Shown: positions 1 through 7,249, counted from the stretch's first letter. The stretch: 10,278 nt of DNA from Dehalococcoidia bacterium (GCA_002730485.1 PCAH01000024.1:1-10278); one strand, 5' to 3'. Numbers and translations: made by a program. Notes: generated by a model from the sequence alone, not told the origin.

Positions 1-1
1 C

Positions 2-301
2 ATGGGGTTGAATGAGGGGGCCGCTCAGGGCTTTGGTGAGACTGGGTTGTTGCCGTCGCTGTTCGACTCATTGTATGGGTCACAGTCTGGGTCGTCTTAC
101 GAGAACATGGTTCCCGTAGAGATGGCAAATGGTGGAGAGTACTTTGTAGATCCGATGCAGTACTTGAAGTACCAGCAGGATGTCGCCAATAGCCAGCCTT
201 TGAATCTGGTTCCGATGATGTTTGAAGGGCAACAGATTATGATGCCGATTGATAAGGCAACCGATCCGATGGCTCTCAAAGAATTCCTTGCGCTAGGTTA
301 G
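2..301 (+). CDS. Unknown small late protein, possibly 5' truncated by the window edge
   Basis: A 99-residue frame from ATG at 2 to TAG at 299-301. Only one base precedes this ATG, so neither a ribosome binding site nor the true start can be judged; the gene may begin outside the window and this may be just its C-terminal part. I do not recognise the family. The protein is Gly/Ser-rich at its start, Met- and Gln-rich later (VPMMFEGQQIMMPID near residues 70-84), has few basic residues and no evident membrane segment or signal peptide. It lies 3 bases upstream of the giant virion gene on the same strand, so a structural or assembly role is plausible from position alone. Codon use (GTT/GGT, TTG) matches the downstream late genes, which supports it being real. 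Confidence 0.65.
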   Translation: MGLNEGAAQGFGETGLLPSLFDSLYGSQSGSSYENMVPVEMANGGEYFVDPMQYLKYQQDVANSQPLNLVPMMFEGQQIMMPIDKATDPMALKEFLALG

Positions 302-304
302 CGG

Positions 305-3300
305 ATGGCTCCGCGATCTCGTTCAGAGTTCGTCGCAGCCATCTCCAAAGATGGCGTGCGTCGCGGCGGTGCAGCGTCGAACTCGGCTCCGCCAATCAAT
401 TTGGCGGCTATGGCCGCTGCTGTACAGCCAAACATTCTTGATCCTGTGGCACCGCCTGCCCCGAAACCCGATGGCGGGTTTCTGGGTCCGTTGGGTAAAG
501 CCATTGAAATCATTGATACTCCGCGTGCGGCGATTGTGTCTGGTGTCAAAGAGTTGACGGACATGTTTCAGGGGGAGGGCTTCTCGGCTTCTGATTGGTG
601 GGATCAGACTGCCGACAACATGATGTTCGGGGAGGTGCTTGAGGATTGGGATCTAAAGACTGGTAACGGCTGGTTGGATGCCGCTATTGGTTTTGTGGGT
701 GATGTGGCGTTGGATCCGTTGACGTATTTGGCTCCTGCGTCGTTGGCTTTGCGGGGGGCGCGGAGTGGTGAGACTGCGTTGGCTTTGACTTCTAAGGCTG
801 AGGAGTTGCGCAAACTTGCGAAGGCTGCGAGTGCTTCTGGTAAGACGGCTGAGGCTGCGAAGTTGACTGAGCGGGCTTCTAAGTTGACTTCTGCGGCTGT
901 GAAGGTCACTCAGGCCAAGGGGGCTAGTACCGCTGCTGGTGCTGAGGCGTTGGCTGAGATTGGTTTGGATGTTGGGTGGCGTTCCACGGTATTTGGCACG
1001 GGCCGTGTGGGGCGCGGTTTGGTTGAGAAGCCGTTGAATGTGTTGTCTGGTGGCAAGTTGACGAAGGCGTTGGATGTGCGTCGTGCCCGTCAGGTACCTG
1101 AGTGGATTGGCGCAATCAAGGTTGGGGCATCGGCTGATGAGGTCGCTGACGCTATGAGGTTGTTGCGCGCTGGGGACACGGCGACGTTCCGTGGCTTGTC
1201 GGAGGGTGTGCGTGTTGCTGCGCAGCGTGCTTCCAAGATGCCTGTGCAGTCGAAGCGATTTTTGGGTGTGGTTCCTGATTTCATTGCGAAGGATGGCGTG
1301 TTGCCTTGGGGCACGAAAATGATTCAGGCGGTGTTGCCAGCGCCGGGTCGCGCTCTTAGGGCGGCGACCCAGCGCGGCATGATCAAGACGTTGGATGCTG
1401 CTTTGAACACGAAGCAACCGATTCGTGCTTTGTTGAGTTCTAAGAATCCTGACATGGTGTTGTCGGGTATTGAGTTGCGGCGGGCGAACAATGGTCGTAT
1501 CAGGGTTTCTTCTCAGTTCAAGACTCAGTTGGAGCCTTTGATTGAGGATGTGGTGTTGACGGCTAAGCGGTTCGGGGTCACTGGTACGGATTTGCAGTTG
1601 GCTTCTGAGATGCCGTTTTTGGTTCCGTCTGGGCCATTTGGGGTGGCTTTGAATCCGAATCTGCCTGCTGTGTTCAAGTCGATGCCGTTCAAGGATGCTC
1701 AGGAGTTGCATGGCAAGTCCCGTGCGTTTTGGGATTTGGCCCGTGAGACGTTCAATGATTTGGCGGGCGAGGAGGTTCTCAAGGGGTTTGCTGACGATAT
1801 GTATGCGGCAAGGTTCTTGTCGGATGATGGTCGTTGGTCGGTGTTCAATAGTCAAAGTGGCCGTGGTGGGATTCCGTTGGGTGGCAAGCAGTCGCCGTTG
1901 CATCGCCGCACCTATTTGACGGTGACGGATTTCCGTCAGCAGTTGAATGAGTTTGTCGAGGAGCAGACGGCTCGGTCGGCATCGGGGGTTCGCCGCACGT
2001 TGGCTGATTTGACTGAGGAGGAAGCGAAGCAGTTTGATGCTTTGTTTCGTGCGTCGGGTGTAACGGATGAGTTCATGGGTGTGCAGTTGGCATCGGCTCG
2101 GGAGGGTGTGTCGGTTCGGCAGCAGATGATTGCTATTGGTGGGAATCGGGTCGGGGTCGATGTGTTTACCGATATGTATGAGGGCGATTTTTTGAAGGTT
2201 GGTTCACGGTATTTGCGTTCGATGGCTGATGAGGCTGGGCGTATGCACATGGTGAATCAGTTGGCTGATAGTGGCGTGTTGTTCAAGGATCCGTCGGTGT
2301 TTATGGGTGACCGTTTGACTCGGTTGACATCGGCGTTGAAGTCAGCAAGTAACAACTTGAGCAGTGCCCAGTCGAAGGCGGCGGTGATGGCGCAGGCCGC
2401 TGAAGAAGGTGTTGATAATGCTGGGCAGCAGCAGGCGGCGTTGTTGGCTGAGGTATCTATTCTTCAGGATCGGGTCAGCGGGTTGGTTGCTCAGGCTGAT
2501 GGTGCCCGTGATGCCATTTTGGAGGGTGGGGCACGGTACGCGGAGGTGCTGCAACCGTTGACGACTGAGGCCAACGAGGCCGCTGCCGCCTTGGCATCAA
2601 TTGATGAGTTGTTTTCTACGTTGCAGGCGTTGAACAGTCGGGTGACTGGTGGGGCGACGGGGACTGGTGATTGGATCACTGTTTCGTTGACTCAGCAGAT
2701 TCAGGATGTTGAGGCGGCTATTCGTTCATTGAATGCTCGCACGGTGACTGCCGCTGGTTTGGATGATTCTGTACAGCAACTTCAGGACATTCTCGGTGTG
2801 TTGCGGGGGCATGATCCGTCGGATGCTGCGAACTCCCAGATCAAGGATTGGTCTGGGAAGATGAAGAGGGTTGAGAAACTGACGGGAGAGGTCGGTGACG
2901 CGGGCGCAATTGTTCAGGGGGAACAAGGGTCGATTGCTGCGCGGCAGGCTGAGTTGGTTCAAAAGATTGATGATTTGGCTGTGGGTCGGGGCACGGTGTT
3001 GGATCCTGAGGCGGTTGCTGCTGTGGATGAGGCGTTGGAGGCTGCCACTGGGGTGTTGGAAGAGGCTCAGGCTCAGGTGGTTCGCCTTGAGGGAGAGTTG
3101 GGTGTCAGGTTTGCGGCTGGGGCACCTGAGGCCACTAAAGCCCAAGTCAAGGCTGCCAAGGATCAACTAGATATTTTCAAAAATGATCGTGAGGAATTGT
3201 TCAAGCGGCTTCAGGAGGTGCGGAAAGCGTATGGTCGCAACAGCGAGGATGCTGTCGAGATGGCCGAAGAGTTGGCTGACCTTGATCTGCGCCTCGCTTC

Positions 3301-5560
3301 CTTCAAGGCAGCAAATAAGGAGTTGTTGGGGCAACCTACCCCCAAGTCTGGTGGCGGCATGACTCGCAAGGCGCGTGCCGCCAAGGAAGAAGAGTTGGCT
3401 GCTTCTAAGGCTCGGGTCGGTGAGGGGCAAACGGCGGTCGCTAAGGCTGAGGCGGCGAAGGCTGCTTTGATTGGGTCTGAGGAGGCCGCTGAGAATGTAA
3501 GGGTTGGCGCTCAGGCCGTTGAGTCGCAGCGGGTGTTTGATGAGGCCATGCTGGGGCCTGTGGGTGCGGACGGTAAGCGTCCTTATTCATTCAAGGGAGA
3601 TGGGCGGTACGGCGACGCTCCGAAGGTTGTTCGCACGGCGGGCACTCCGAAGGGTGAGGCGTTCCAGCCGACTGGGGTTCCTTTCCGTGTCAATAAGGTT
3701 GGTCAGGTTGTCCCGAACCAGCCGTCCAAGGCTGTGCCGAAGCCTGTGACTCGTAGGGTTCCTGAGGGCCAGTTGGGGATTGAGAACGCGATCAATGAAA
3801 ATAAGCGGTTGGCTCAGCGGGAGTATGAGGCTGCCGCTGAGTTGCTCAAGGTTCGCCAAACGGTGGATGCGTCGGTGGATGCGGCTAGGGCTGAGGTGTT
3901 GGACATTGAGGCGCAGATTCAGAAGATGCGGGCCGATATTCGTTTGGCGACGGATTCTGATTCTTTGACTCAGCGCATGTCGGCGTTGGACAATACGCAT
4001 GCGGCTGTCAAAGAGTTCAATGATTTGCGGGCGTTGCGGGGCTTTCAGGAAATGTATTCGTCTCGGATAAATCAAACGTGGGGCGGTCAGGCGAAGCAAT
4101 CGTGGGGCGGCGAATCGGCGAGGCCGTGGGGCATGTCGGGTTATGAAATGGTCGCGTCGAAGCGTGAGGACGCTGAGTTGATGAACGCTGTGTTCCAGTC
4201 GTTGTACCGCGTCAATGATGAGTCGGCGATGAAAGACTTTTTCTCCAAGTACGACAAGTTCATGGGCTGGTGGAAAGCCGGGGCTGTATCCAGCCCCGGC
4301 GGGTTCTCCATGAGGAACTTCCTTGGGGGGTCTTGGATCAATACCCAGATTGCTGGCGTGGAGATGGGGCAGCATTCCAAGGTGTGGGGTATGTACAAGT
4401 TGGCGCTGAAGGAGGGCGATGGCGATTTGCTGCTTGGGGCTAAGCGTCTAAGGGAGGCTGGTGAGACTCGTCGCTTGAAGGGCACGTTTGGTATCAACAG
4501 GTTCCGTAACGCTGATGCTGCGGATTGGGACATTTTTGACCAGATTGTTCAGTCGGGGGTTGCTAGGTCGGGTCAGGTTGCTGGCGAGATTGATACGTCG
4601 TTGGAGTCGTTGCAGAAAATGGTTTCGGTGGGTGGGAGGCAGTTGGGACGGATAAATCCTGCTTCCAGTGAGTTCATTCCGTTCTATCAGTTGCGCAACG
4701 TCAACGAGCAGGTTGAGTTCATGTTGCGTGGGGCGTTGGGGATGGATGTGATGCAGAAGGGCGGTACGTTGGATGACGCTGTTGAATCAATCCTGAAGTA
4801 CCACTTTGATTACTCGCCTGAGTCATTGACGTTGACTGAGCGCCACATTCGGCGCGTCATTCCGTTCTGGCGTTGGCAGAAGAACGTGATCCCAGTGTTG
4901 GTTGAATCAATGGGTCGCAAGCCGCAGGCGTGGAGCCGTCTGTTGCAAGCGAAGAAAGAGTTGGAGTTGGGTTCTGAAGGCGAGGGTGTTGTTCCTGATT
5001 ATTTCGCTGAGAACTGGGGTGTCCGCTTGCCGTTCACTGCTCAGGGCAATCAGGTGTACACGTTGCCTGATATGCCGTGGCGGTCTTTGGTGCAGATCAC
5101 GAAGGAACCTACGTCGCCTATGCGAACCATTGGTGAAATGATGGCTCCACCCCTAAAACTCCCGATTGAGATTTGGTCCAAAAAGCAGGTATTTGCAGAC
5201 ATTCCATTTACGGGCAGGTTTCAGCAGGCTCCGATTGTGTATGACAAGATTCCTTTCTTGATGGAATCGTTGGGTGCGTTGGGGAAGGCTAAAAAGAACT
5301 CCAAGGGCGAGTGGAAGATTCGTGATCACGACATTTACATCATGGATCAGATGATGCCGTTTCTGGGTAGGTTCCGCAGGATGGCACCGAATGAGAGTCG
5401 TTACGAGTCTCGGGTTGTGACTACATGGTTGTCTCAGGTGTTTGGGATTTCTGTACGGCTAAATACTAGGCATGAGAAGGCGAATCAGATTCGCCGCAAC
5501 AATGAAGATTTCTCGGAGATGATACGTGACAAGATTGATTCGGAACTGAGGAACATCTAG
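305..5560 (+). CDS. Giant virion protein, probable internal virion / DNA-ejection protein (1751 aa)
   Basis: Largest gene of the window, starting at ATG 305, 3 bases after the previous stop, with a weak AGG 7 bases upstream. Order of regions: a Pro/Ala-rich N-terminus; residues 123-141 with GFVGDVALDPLTY, resembling a segment I associate with large phage virion proteins; a basic Ala-rich helical part to about 670; long Ala/Glu/Gln-rich probable coiled coils about 675-1010; a Pro/Lys-rich linker about 1125-1156; another coiled coil about 1158-1222; Trp-Gly octads at W1259, W1267, W1275; and a C-terminal region with SSPGGFSMRN (1329-1338) and RVIPFWRW (1517-1524) after a DYSPESLTLTER segment. 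Such C-terminal motifs resemble the large polyvalent protein-associated (LPD) domains found in giant phage proteins; that match is from memory. No protease, lysozyme or membrane-anchor motif was seen. Position just before the lysis genes fits a podovirus internal core or ejection protein. A tape measure or other minor structural role is the main alternative. Confidence 0.7.
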   Translation: MAPRSRSEFVAAISKDGVRRGGAASNSAPPINLAAMAAAVQPNILDPVAPPAPKPDGGFLGPLGKAIEIIDTPRAAIVSGVKELTDMFQGEGFSASDWWDQTADNMMFGEVLEDWDLKTGNGWLDAAIGFVGDVALDPLTYLAPASLALRGARSGETALALTSKAEELRKLAKAASASGKTAEAAKLTERASKLTSAAVKVTQAKGASTAAGAEALAEIGLDVGWRSTVFGTGRVGRGLVEKPLNVLSGGKLTKALDVRRARQVPEWIGAIKVGASADEVADAMRLLRAGDTATFRGLSEGVRVAAQRASKMPVQSKRFLGVVPDFIAKDGVLPWGTKMIQAVLPAPGRALRAATQRGMIKTLDAALNTKQPIRALLSSKNPDMVLSGIELRRANNGRIRVSSQFKTQLEPLIEDVVLTAKRFGVTGTDLQLASEMPFLVPSGPFGVALNPNLPAVFKSMPFKDAQELHGKSRAFWDLARETFNDLAGEEVLKGFADDMYAARFLSDDGRWSVFNSQSGRGGIPLGGKQSPLHRRTYLTVTDFRQQLNEFVEEQTARSASGVRRTLADLTEEEAKQFDALFRASGVTDEFMGVQLASAREGVSVRQQMIAIGGNRVGVDVFTDMYEGDFLKVGSRYLRSMADEAGRMHMVNQLADSGVLFKDPSVFMGDRLTRLTSALKSASNNLSSAQSKAAVMAQAAEEGVDNAGQQQAALLAEVSILQDRVSGLVAQADGARDAILEGGARYAEVLQPLTTEANEAAAALASIDELFSTLQALNSRVTGGATGTGDWITVSLTQQIQDVEAAIRSLNARTVTAAGLDDSVQQLQDILGVLRGHDPSDAANSQIKDWSGKMKRVEKLTGEVGDAGAIVQGEQGSIAARQAELVQKIDDLAVGRGTVLDPEAVAAVDEALEAATGVLEEAQAQVVRLEGELGVRFAAGAPEATKAQVKAAKDQLDIFKNDREELFKRLQEVRKAYGRNSEDAVEMAEELADLDLRLASFKAANKELLGQPTPKSGGGMTRKARAAKEEELAASKARVGEGQTAVAKAEAAKAALIGSEEAAENVRVGAQAVESQRVFDEAMLGPVGADGKRPYSFKGDGRYGDAPKVVRTAGTPKGEAFQPTGVPFRVNKVGQVVPNQPSKAVPKPVTRRVPEGQLGIENAINENKRLAQREYEAAAELLKVRQTVDASVDAARAEVLDIEAQIQKMRADIRLATDSDSLTQRMSALDNTHAAVKEFNDLRALRGFQEMYSSRINQTWGGQAKQSWGGESARPWGMSGYEMVASKREDAELMNAVFQSLYRVNDESAMKDFFSKYDKFMGWWKAGAVSSPGGFSMRNFLGGSWINTQIAGVEMGQHSKVWGMYKLALKEGDGDLLLGAKRLREAGETRRLKGTFGINRFRNADAADWDIFDQIVQSGVARSGQVAGEIDTSLESLQKMVSVGGRQLGRINPASSEFIPFYQLRNVNEQVEFMLRGALGMDVMQKGGTLDDAVESILKYHFDYSPESLTLTERHIRRVIPFWRWQKNVIPVLVESMGRKPQAWSRLLQAKKELELGSEGEGVVPDYFAENWGVRLPFTAQGNQVYTLPDMPWRSLVQITKEPTSPMRTIGEMMAPPLKLPIEIWSKKQVFADIPFTGRFQQAPIVYDKIPFLMESLGALGKAKKNSKGEWKIRDHDIYIMDQMMPFLGRFRRMAPNESRYESRVVTTWLSQVFGISVRLNTRHEKANQIRRNNEDFSEMIRDKIDSELRNI
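1802..1822 (+). repeat. 21-bp direct repeat, copy A (in the giant virion gene)
   Basis: These 21 bases are identical to 5584-5604. Here they form codons 500-506 (YAARFLS) of the giant virion gene; the second copy lies in the same frame. The flanking base on the left differs (g here, a there). Confidence 0.8.
4073..4144 (+). repeat. Three 24-bp units encoding Trp-Gly octads
   Basis: Three consecutive 24-base units encode QTWGGQAK, QSWGGESA and RPWGMSGY. The core cgtgggg starts at 4077, 4101 and 4125, exactly 24 bases apart; the first two cores are identical over 10 bases (cgtggggcgg) and the third has diverged. The array sits between the last coiled coil and the C-terminal region of the giant virion protein, so it may be a hinge or contact segment. 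Confidence 0.7.
4277..4300 (+). other. Perfect 10-bp GC-rich hairpin inside the giant gene
   Basis: Bases 4277-4286 (GCCGGGGCTG) are the exact reverse complement of 4291-4300 (CAGCCCCGGC), with the 4-base loop tatc. The stem is in frame and encodes AGAVSSPG of the motif at residues 1325-1332. No T-run follows, so it is not a classical intrinsic terminator; it could slow ribosomes or polymerase, protect mRNA ends, or simply follow from the codons. Confidence 0.75.
5548..5552 (+). promoter_or_regulatory. Ribosome binding site that selects the endolysin GTG start
   Basis: GAGGA lies 7 bases before GTG 5560 and 13 bases before the alternative ATG 5566. The spacing favours the GTG, whose G is also the last base of the upstream stop TAG. 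Confidence 0.55.
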
Positions 5561-6393
5561 TGGGTATGGAGGCTAACGATGCATATGCGGCAAGGTTCTT
5601 GTCGTTTGTGTCTCGGGAAACGTGGGGCGGGTTGGTTTCGCGTGACAGGTTGCGTCCGTTGGATCCGTCGAAAGTTGCAGGCATTGTGGTGCATCATACG
5701 ACGGGTTCTCAGATTGAGCCTGACAGGATGATTGCTGCCCATGACCGTTATCACCATGTGACGCGTGGTTGGGCTGGTGGTTTGGCTTACAACTGGTTGG
5801 TGTCGGCCGATGGCCGCATCTGGGAGGGTCGTGGCTGGAATCAGGGCGGTGCGACTAAGGGTTGGAACGATAAAACGGTGGCTGTTGCCTATCTGGGGGA
5901 TTCCAATGTTGATTGGCCTGTGGATGCTCAGGCTGCGATGCGGGTGTTGTTGTCGGAGGTTTTCCGTCGGTACGGGGTTGGTTTGTGGCTAAAGGTGCAT
6001 TCTGATTTCAAGGCCACTGATTGTTGTGGGGGTCCGTTACGGGACTGGATCCGTGGTTTGGACTTGGAGGCCCTCAGAGGGGCTGTAAATGGCTCTGAGA
6101 GCGTTTCTGGTATACGTGGACAGTCTGGGTGGACAGGTTTCCATGAGTTTCTATGGGAGTTGCGGAAACTTGTGGCTGTGAAGCCGTTGCGTAGATGGCG
6201 CAAGAACCACAAATGGTGTGTTATGGCGGTACAAGCAAGGTTGAACGACTTGGGTTTCGATGTTGGGAAGGCCGACGGTGTGTTTGGCCGTCGCACCAAG
6301 CAGGGTGTTCAGGCGTTCCAGAACGCTCAGTGGCATATGCGCTCCAACGGCATTGTTGGTACTGCGGTGTGGGATGCCTTGTTTGTTTCCTGA
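5560..6393 (+). CDS. Endolysin: N-acetylmuramoyl-L-alanine amidase with peptidoglycan-binding domain
   Basis: A 277-residue cell-wall hydrolase that should cleave the amide bond between MurNAc and the first L-Ala of the stem peptide at lysis. Residues about 20-165 match the Amidase_2/PGRP (T7 lysozyme type) fold: IVVHHTTGS with probable zinc ligand H45, LAYNWLVSADGRIWEGR with Y77 at the catalytic tyrosine position, and KVHSDFKATDCCG giving H147 and C155 as the other zinc ligands, eight residues apart as in T7 lysozyme. T153 stands where T7 lysozyme has its catalytic lysine. Residues about 215-275 form a PG_binding_1-type domain (VQARLNDLGFDVG, ADGVFGRRTKQGVQAFQ). No signal peptide is seen, so export needs a holin; a candidate lies two genes downstream. 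GTG 5560 overlaps the previous stop by one base, indicating coupled translation; ATG 5566 is an alternative. The first residues carry the YAARFLS repeat also present in the giant protein. Confidence 0.95.
   Translation: MGMEANDAYAARFLSFVSRETWGGLVSRDRLRPLDPSKVAGIVVHHTTGSQIEPDRMIAAHDRYHHVTRGWAGGLAYNWLVSADGRIWEGRGWNQGGATKGWNDKTVAVAYLGDSNVDWPVDAQAAMRVLLSEVFRRYGVGLWLKVHSDFKATDCCGGPLRDWIRGLDLEALRGAVNGSESVSGIRGQSGWTGFHEFLWELRKLVAVKPLRRWRKNHKWCVMAVQARLNDLGFDVGKADGVFGRRTKQGVQAFQNAQWHMRSNGIVGTAVWDALFVS
5584..5604 (+). repeat. 21-bp direct repeat, copy B (in the endolysin N-terminus)
   Basis: Identical to 1802-1822 and in the same reading frame, giving residues 9-15 (YAARFLS) of the endolysin, upstream of the amidase domain. 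Confidence 0.8.
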
Positions 6394-6417
6394 TCGGGAC
6401 AGTGCAGTCAACTCTAT

Positions 6418-6424
6418 AGGAGGT
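6418..6424 (+). promoter_or_regulatory. Strong ribosome binding site AGGAGGT
   Basis: AGGAGGT, a full match to the consensus, lies 5 bases before GTG 6430. It sits in the only sizable gap of the + module (6394-6429) and is the best Shine-Dalgarno in the window, which supports the short gene that follows. Confidence 0.75.
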
Positions 6425-6429
6425 TGATT

Positions 6430-6570
6430 GTGCCTGATTCTGATGAGTCCGTACCTGAAGTTGATGAACCTACGGTTTCCGATAGGGAGGAGCCGTCGCT
6501 GGTGGCTGGGCTGCTCAGAGAGATGGGTTACGGCAATGGCGCTTTTCGACCACGAACTTTCGGCAAATAG
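6430..6570 (+). CDS. Unknown 46-aa protein between endolysin and holin candidate
   Basis: GTG 6430 to TAG 6568-6570, 46 residues, preceded by a consensus AGGAGGT at good spacing. The N-terminal half is strongly acidic (PDSDESVPEVDEP, then DREE) and the C-terminal end is basic and Gly-rich (GNGAFRPRTFGK). No membrane segment or cysteine is present. I do not recognise a family. Its place between the endolysin and the holin candidate suggests a lysis accessory role or a small virion protein, but nothing in the sequence proves either. The stop codon TAG provides the first bases of the next gene's ribosome binding site, so the two are probably translated in a coupled way. Confidence 0.7.
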   Translation: MPDSDESVPEVDEPTVSDREEPSLVAGLLREMGYGNGAFRPRTFGK

Positions 6571-6573
6571 GAG
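6569..6573 (+). promoter_or_regulatory. Ribosome binding site overlapping the upstream stop codon
   Basis: AGGAG spans the end of stop TAG 6568-6570 and lies 6 bases before ATG 6580. The earlier in-frame ATG at 6574 directly abuts it, which decides for 6580 as the start of the holin candidate. Confidence 0.6.
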
Positions 6574-6579
6574 ATGGAT

Positions 6580-6750
6580 ATGGATTGGAACGATGCACTA
6601 GAGCGGGCGGTGTGGACCGCTGTTGAATCAGGGTTGGCGGTGCTGGTCGTGACGGATTGGTCAACTTGGGAGGCGGCGATGATTGCGGCTTCAGCGTCGA
6701 TGATTGCGGCGATCAAGGCGTTTGCCCGAGCGCGGTTGAACGAACGTTAG
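6580..6750 (+). CDS. Probable small holin (r1t-like)
   Basis: ATG 6580 to TAG 6748-6750, 56 residues. The N-terminal MDWNDALERAVWTAVESGLAV resembles the start of small r1t-type phage holins, which typically open with a W..ALERAv.T pattern; that resemblance is recalled, not searched. Two hydrophobic stretches follow, about residues 11-26 and 30-49, separated by a short polar turn (TDWSTW), and the protein ends in a basic tail (ARARLNER), as expected for a small inner-membrane holin whose pores release the endolysin. It is two genes downstream of the amidase, the usual neighbourhood. The hydrophobic segments are short and Ala-rich, so one or two membrane passes are possible. An in-frame ATG at 6574 would add two residues but lacks proper spacing. 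Confidence 0.7.
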   Translation: MDWNDALERAVWTAVESGLAVLVVTDWSTWEAAMIAASASMIAAIKAFARARLNER

Positions 6751-6759
6751 GGTTTCGGC

Positions 6760-7074
6760 GTGGCTGATCAAGATATGGATGTCGCTTGGGCGACATTCAT
6801 GCACGATCAGGGCGAGGACATCAATCGGTGGGTCGCTGATTCTTTAGAGGAGGCCCGCGAAACTTTTGATTTCCATGACGGCACTCACATCAAATGGGTG
6901 GATGATTACAACATCGGGTTTCTGATCACGATGAATAGCGACGAGGTTTCGTCGTTGTTGTCGGCGTGGGATGAAGCGCACGCTGGAAACATTATTGCCG
7001 CTGAATGGGTGATGGATCGGTGTGCTGCGTTGTTTGGGATGTTGGAAGCAGCGTCGGAACTGGACGTTGATTAG
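6760..7074 (+). CDS. Unknown acidic 104-aa protein, last gene of the + module
   Basis: GTG 6760 to TAG 7072-7074; a weak AGGG lies 7 bases upstream. The alternative ATG 6775 has no visible ribosome binding site. The protein is acidic and rich in Asp, Glu and Trp, predicted mostly helical with a central segment (DYNIGFLITMNS, residues 49-60) that may be a strand pair. It ends in a hydrophobic amphipathic helix (NIIAAEWVMDRCAALFGMLEAA). No signal peptide, clear membrane segment or catalytic motif was seen and I do not recognise a family. It lies 9 bases after the holin candidate and its stop overlaps the stop of the convergent zinc-ribbon gene. A lysis-related or late regulatory role is only positional guesswork. 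Confidence 0.75.
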   Translation: MADQDMDVAWATFMHDQGEDINRWVADSLEEARETFDFHDGTHIKWVDDYNIGFLITMNSDEVSSLLSAWDEAHAGNIIAAEWVMDRCAALFGMLEAASELDVD

Positions 7075-7247
7075 TTGGGGTGTGTTCCACCCCAACCGTC
7101 GCCCTTGAATGAGATTGCTGGCGGTGTGAAGATTCGGTCCATTGGGGTTCCACAGGATACGCAACTTTCATTGTCGGCATCTGCGATGATGCGACGGGTT
7201 ATGTATTGCAGGGCACAGTTGGGGCAGCGGTACAGGTAGCGGGGCAT
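7071..7247 (-). CDS. FmdB-type zinc-ribbon protein (58 aa)
   Basis: ATG at 7247 to TAA at 7073-7071. The start MPRYLYRCPNC is typical of the FmdB regulatory-protein family of small zinc ribbons. Two CxxC knuckles (C8/C11 and C29/C32) should bind one zinc ion, and the tail ISFKGDGWGG (residues 45-54) resembles the usual F.G.G. ending of the family. Members are small and of poorly known function; a nucleic-acid or protein contact is likely. The open frame extends 24 codons further upstream, but that would overlap the preceding gene and break the family's N-terminus, so the Met-Pro-Arg-Tyr start is preferred. It begins 2 bases after the preceding gene's stop with no clear Shine-Dalgarno, consistent with coupled translation. 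Last gene of the - strand operon; its stop overlaps the stop of the + strand neighbour. Confidence 0.85.
   Translation of the reverse strand: MPRYLYRCPNCALQYITRRIIADADNESCVSCGTPMDRIFTPPAISFKGDGWGGTHPN
7074..7096. terminator. Perfect 9-bp hairpin at the convergent gene junction, candidate bidirectional terminator
   Basis: GTTGGGGTG at 7074-7082 is the exact reverse complement of CACCCCAAC at 7088-7096, with the 5-base loop tgttc. It begins on the last base of the + strand stop codon and lies within the final codons (WGGTHPN) of the - strand gene. Neither side has a T-run, so it would be a U-tract-less terminator or an mRNA 3'-end stabiliser. Its exact place between two converging operons is the main support. 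Confidence 0.5.
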
Positions 7248-7249
7248 GG

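Noticed and set aside
1345..1370. Inverted repeat GGGTCGC / GCGACCC with a 12-base loop
   Set aside because: Only 7 bp, long loop, inside an Arg/Ala-rich coding stretch; expected by chance at this base composition.
653..1903. A 416-codon open frame antisense to the giant virion gene
   Set aside because: Its product is rich in Arg, Gln, Leu and Ser with no recognisable fold, lacks a ribosome binding site, and mirrors the TTG/GGT-rich codons of the sense gene, which rarely create stops in this antisense frame.
3587..4375. A 262-codon antisense open frame
   Set aside because: Same cause: low-complexity Arg/His/Leu-rich product fully inside a well-supported sense gene.
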